From Drouetiella hepatica Uher 2000/2452 (GTDB lineage: Bacteria > Cyanobacteriota > Cyanobacteriia > Elainellales > Elainellaceae): a stretch of DNA of 64,000 bases. The stretch spans positions 62,001-126,000 of the forward strand of contig JAHHHD010000015.1 in NCBI GenBank assembly GCA_019359505.1, in the 5' to 3' direction. This document shows positions 63,846 to 64,000 of this stretch, one piece after another. Position 1 is the first letter of the stretch; the number at the start of each line of letters is the position of its first letter. The notes beneath the pieces are model-generated. The model saw only the letters and a program-made list of their open reading frames with translations, did not search any database and was not told the DNA's origin. Made by a program: the position numbers and the translations under genes.

Positions 63846-64000
63846 ATGCAACAGCAACCGGCGATGAACGCGCAGCCCCCGATTGAACCCCTACAAGGAG
63901 TAGTAGAGCGCATCACCTACCATTCCGAGGAGTCAGGCTACACCATAGCGCGGCTCAAAGCCCCTCGCACCCGTGAACTCGTGACGATCGTCGGTAGCTT
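63846..64000 (+). CDS. recD2: RecD2-like DNA helicase, N-terminal fragment
   Basis: The frame starts at ATG 63846 and runs off the right edge after about 51 residues. The sequence LQGVVERITYHSEESGYTIA then RLKAPRTRELVTIVGS is the N-terminal OB-like domain opening of RecD2 (SF1B, 5'-3' helicase without RecBC). The first 15 residues are Gln/Pro-rich. The helicase core is outside the window. Confidence 0.8.
   Translation, partial: MQQQPAMNAQPPIEPLQGVVERITYHSEESGYTIARLKAPRTRELVTIVGS

Overview
The window is cyanobacterial chromosome. HIP1 octamers (GCGATCGC) are scattered through genes and gaps. It carries cyanobacterial markers: a dnaK-dnaJ pair with a long charged DnaK tail, a COP23-type protein, an SLH-domain protein, bilin-type GAF sensor domains, DUF1400 domains and a Rieske oxygenase of the ring-hydroxylating type. 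The species cannot be fixed from sequence alone; a filamentous or Leptolyngbya-like lineage is an inference. No rRNA, tRNA, CRISPR array or complete insertion sequence was recognised.

Layout. 0-5 kb: a partial Uma2 nuclease, a DUF4268-like protein, an SDR oxidoreductase, small secreted or membrane proteins and a C45-type Ntn-hydrolase. 5-13.3 kb: an envelope cluster made of a protein with two DUF1400 units, a POTRA-less Omp85 barrel, a TVP38/DedA-type membrane protein and a TamB-like protein whose C-terminus is a DUF1400 domain. 13.4-21.3 kb: a glycine-rich surface protein, small envelope proteins, and a purine-salvage group (guanine deaminase, AzgA-type permease) with an EamA exporter between them. 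21.7-32.4 kb: Rieske oxygenase, a LuxR/NarL-type two-component pair, a truncated AraC regulator, an oligopeptide-type binding protein and permease, COP23, and a CHASE4 histidine kinase. 32.7-37.1 kb: housekeeping rseP-nth-rpsN and an SbcD-like nuclease. 37.5-46.7 kb: rlpA, a GT2 glycosyltransferase, dnaK3-dnaJ3 and a three-GAF photoreceptor-like kinase. 46.7-52.2 kb: an accessory island with Uma2, an HTH-NACHT NTPase, toxin-antitoxin genes, an XRE regulator and minisatellites. 52.3-58 kb: divergent trehalose synthase-maltokinase and 4-alpha-glucanotransferase. 58.3-64 kb: SLH protein overlapping a PII-like gene, a GT39 enzyme, thyX, a repeat-containing secreted protein and the start of recD2.

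The most unusual signals are these. (1) A TamB-like protein appears to have lost the usual TamB C-terminus and gained DUF1400; it sits with TVP38 and faces a POTRA-less Omp85 and a second DUF1400 protein, so a lipid or envelope transport module is proposed. (2) A dispersed family of hairpins shares a constant GCGC-RRA-GCGC cap, while the long arms differ from copy to copy yet stay complementary within each copy. (3) A 110-bp palindromic repeat is inserted in frame between Walker A and Walker B of the NACHT protein. (4) Short in-frame tandem repeats recur in many unrelated genes, most strikingly the Ser-Arg-Asp-Tyr tail of DnaK.

Functions come from motif recognition by eye. No database search was possible, and start codons were chosen from ribosome binding sites, overlaps and domain limits.
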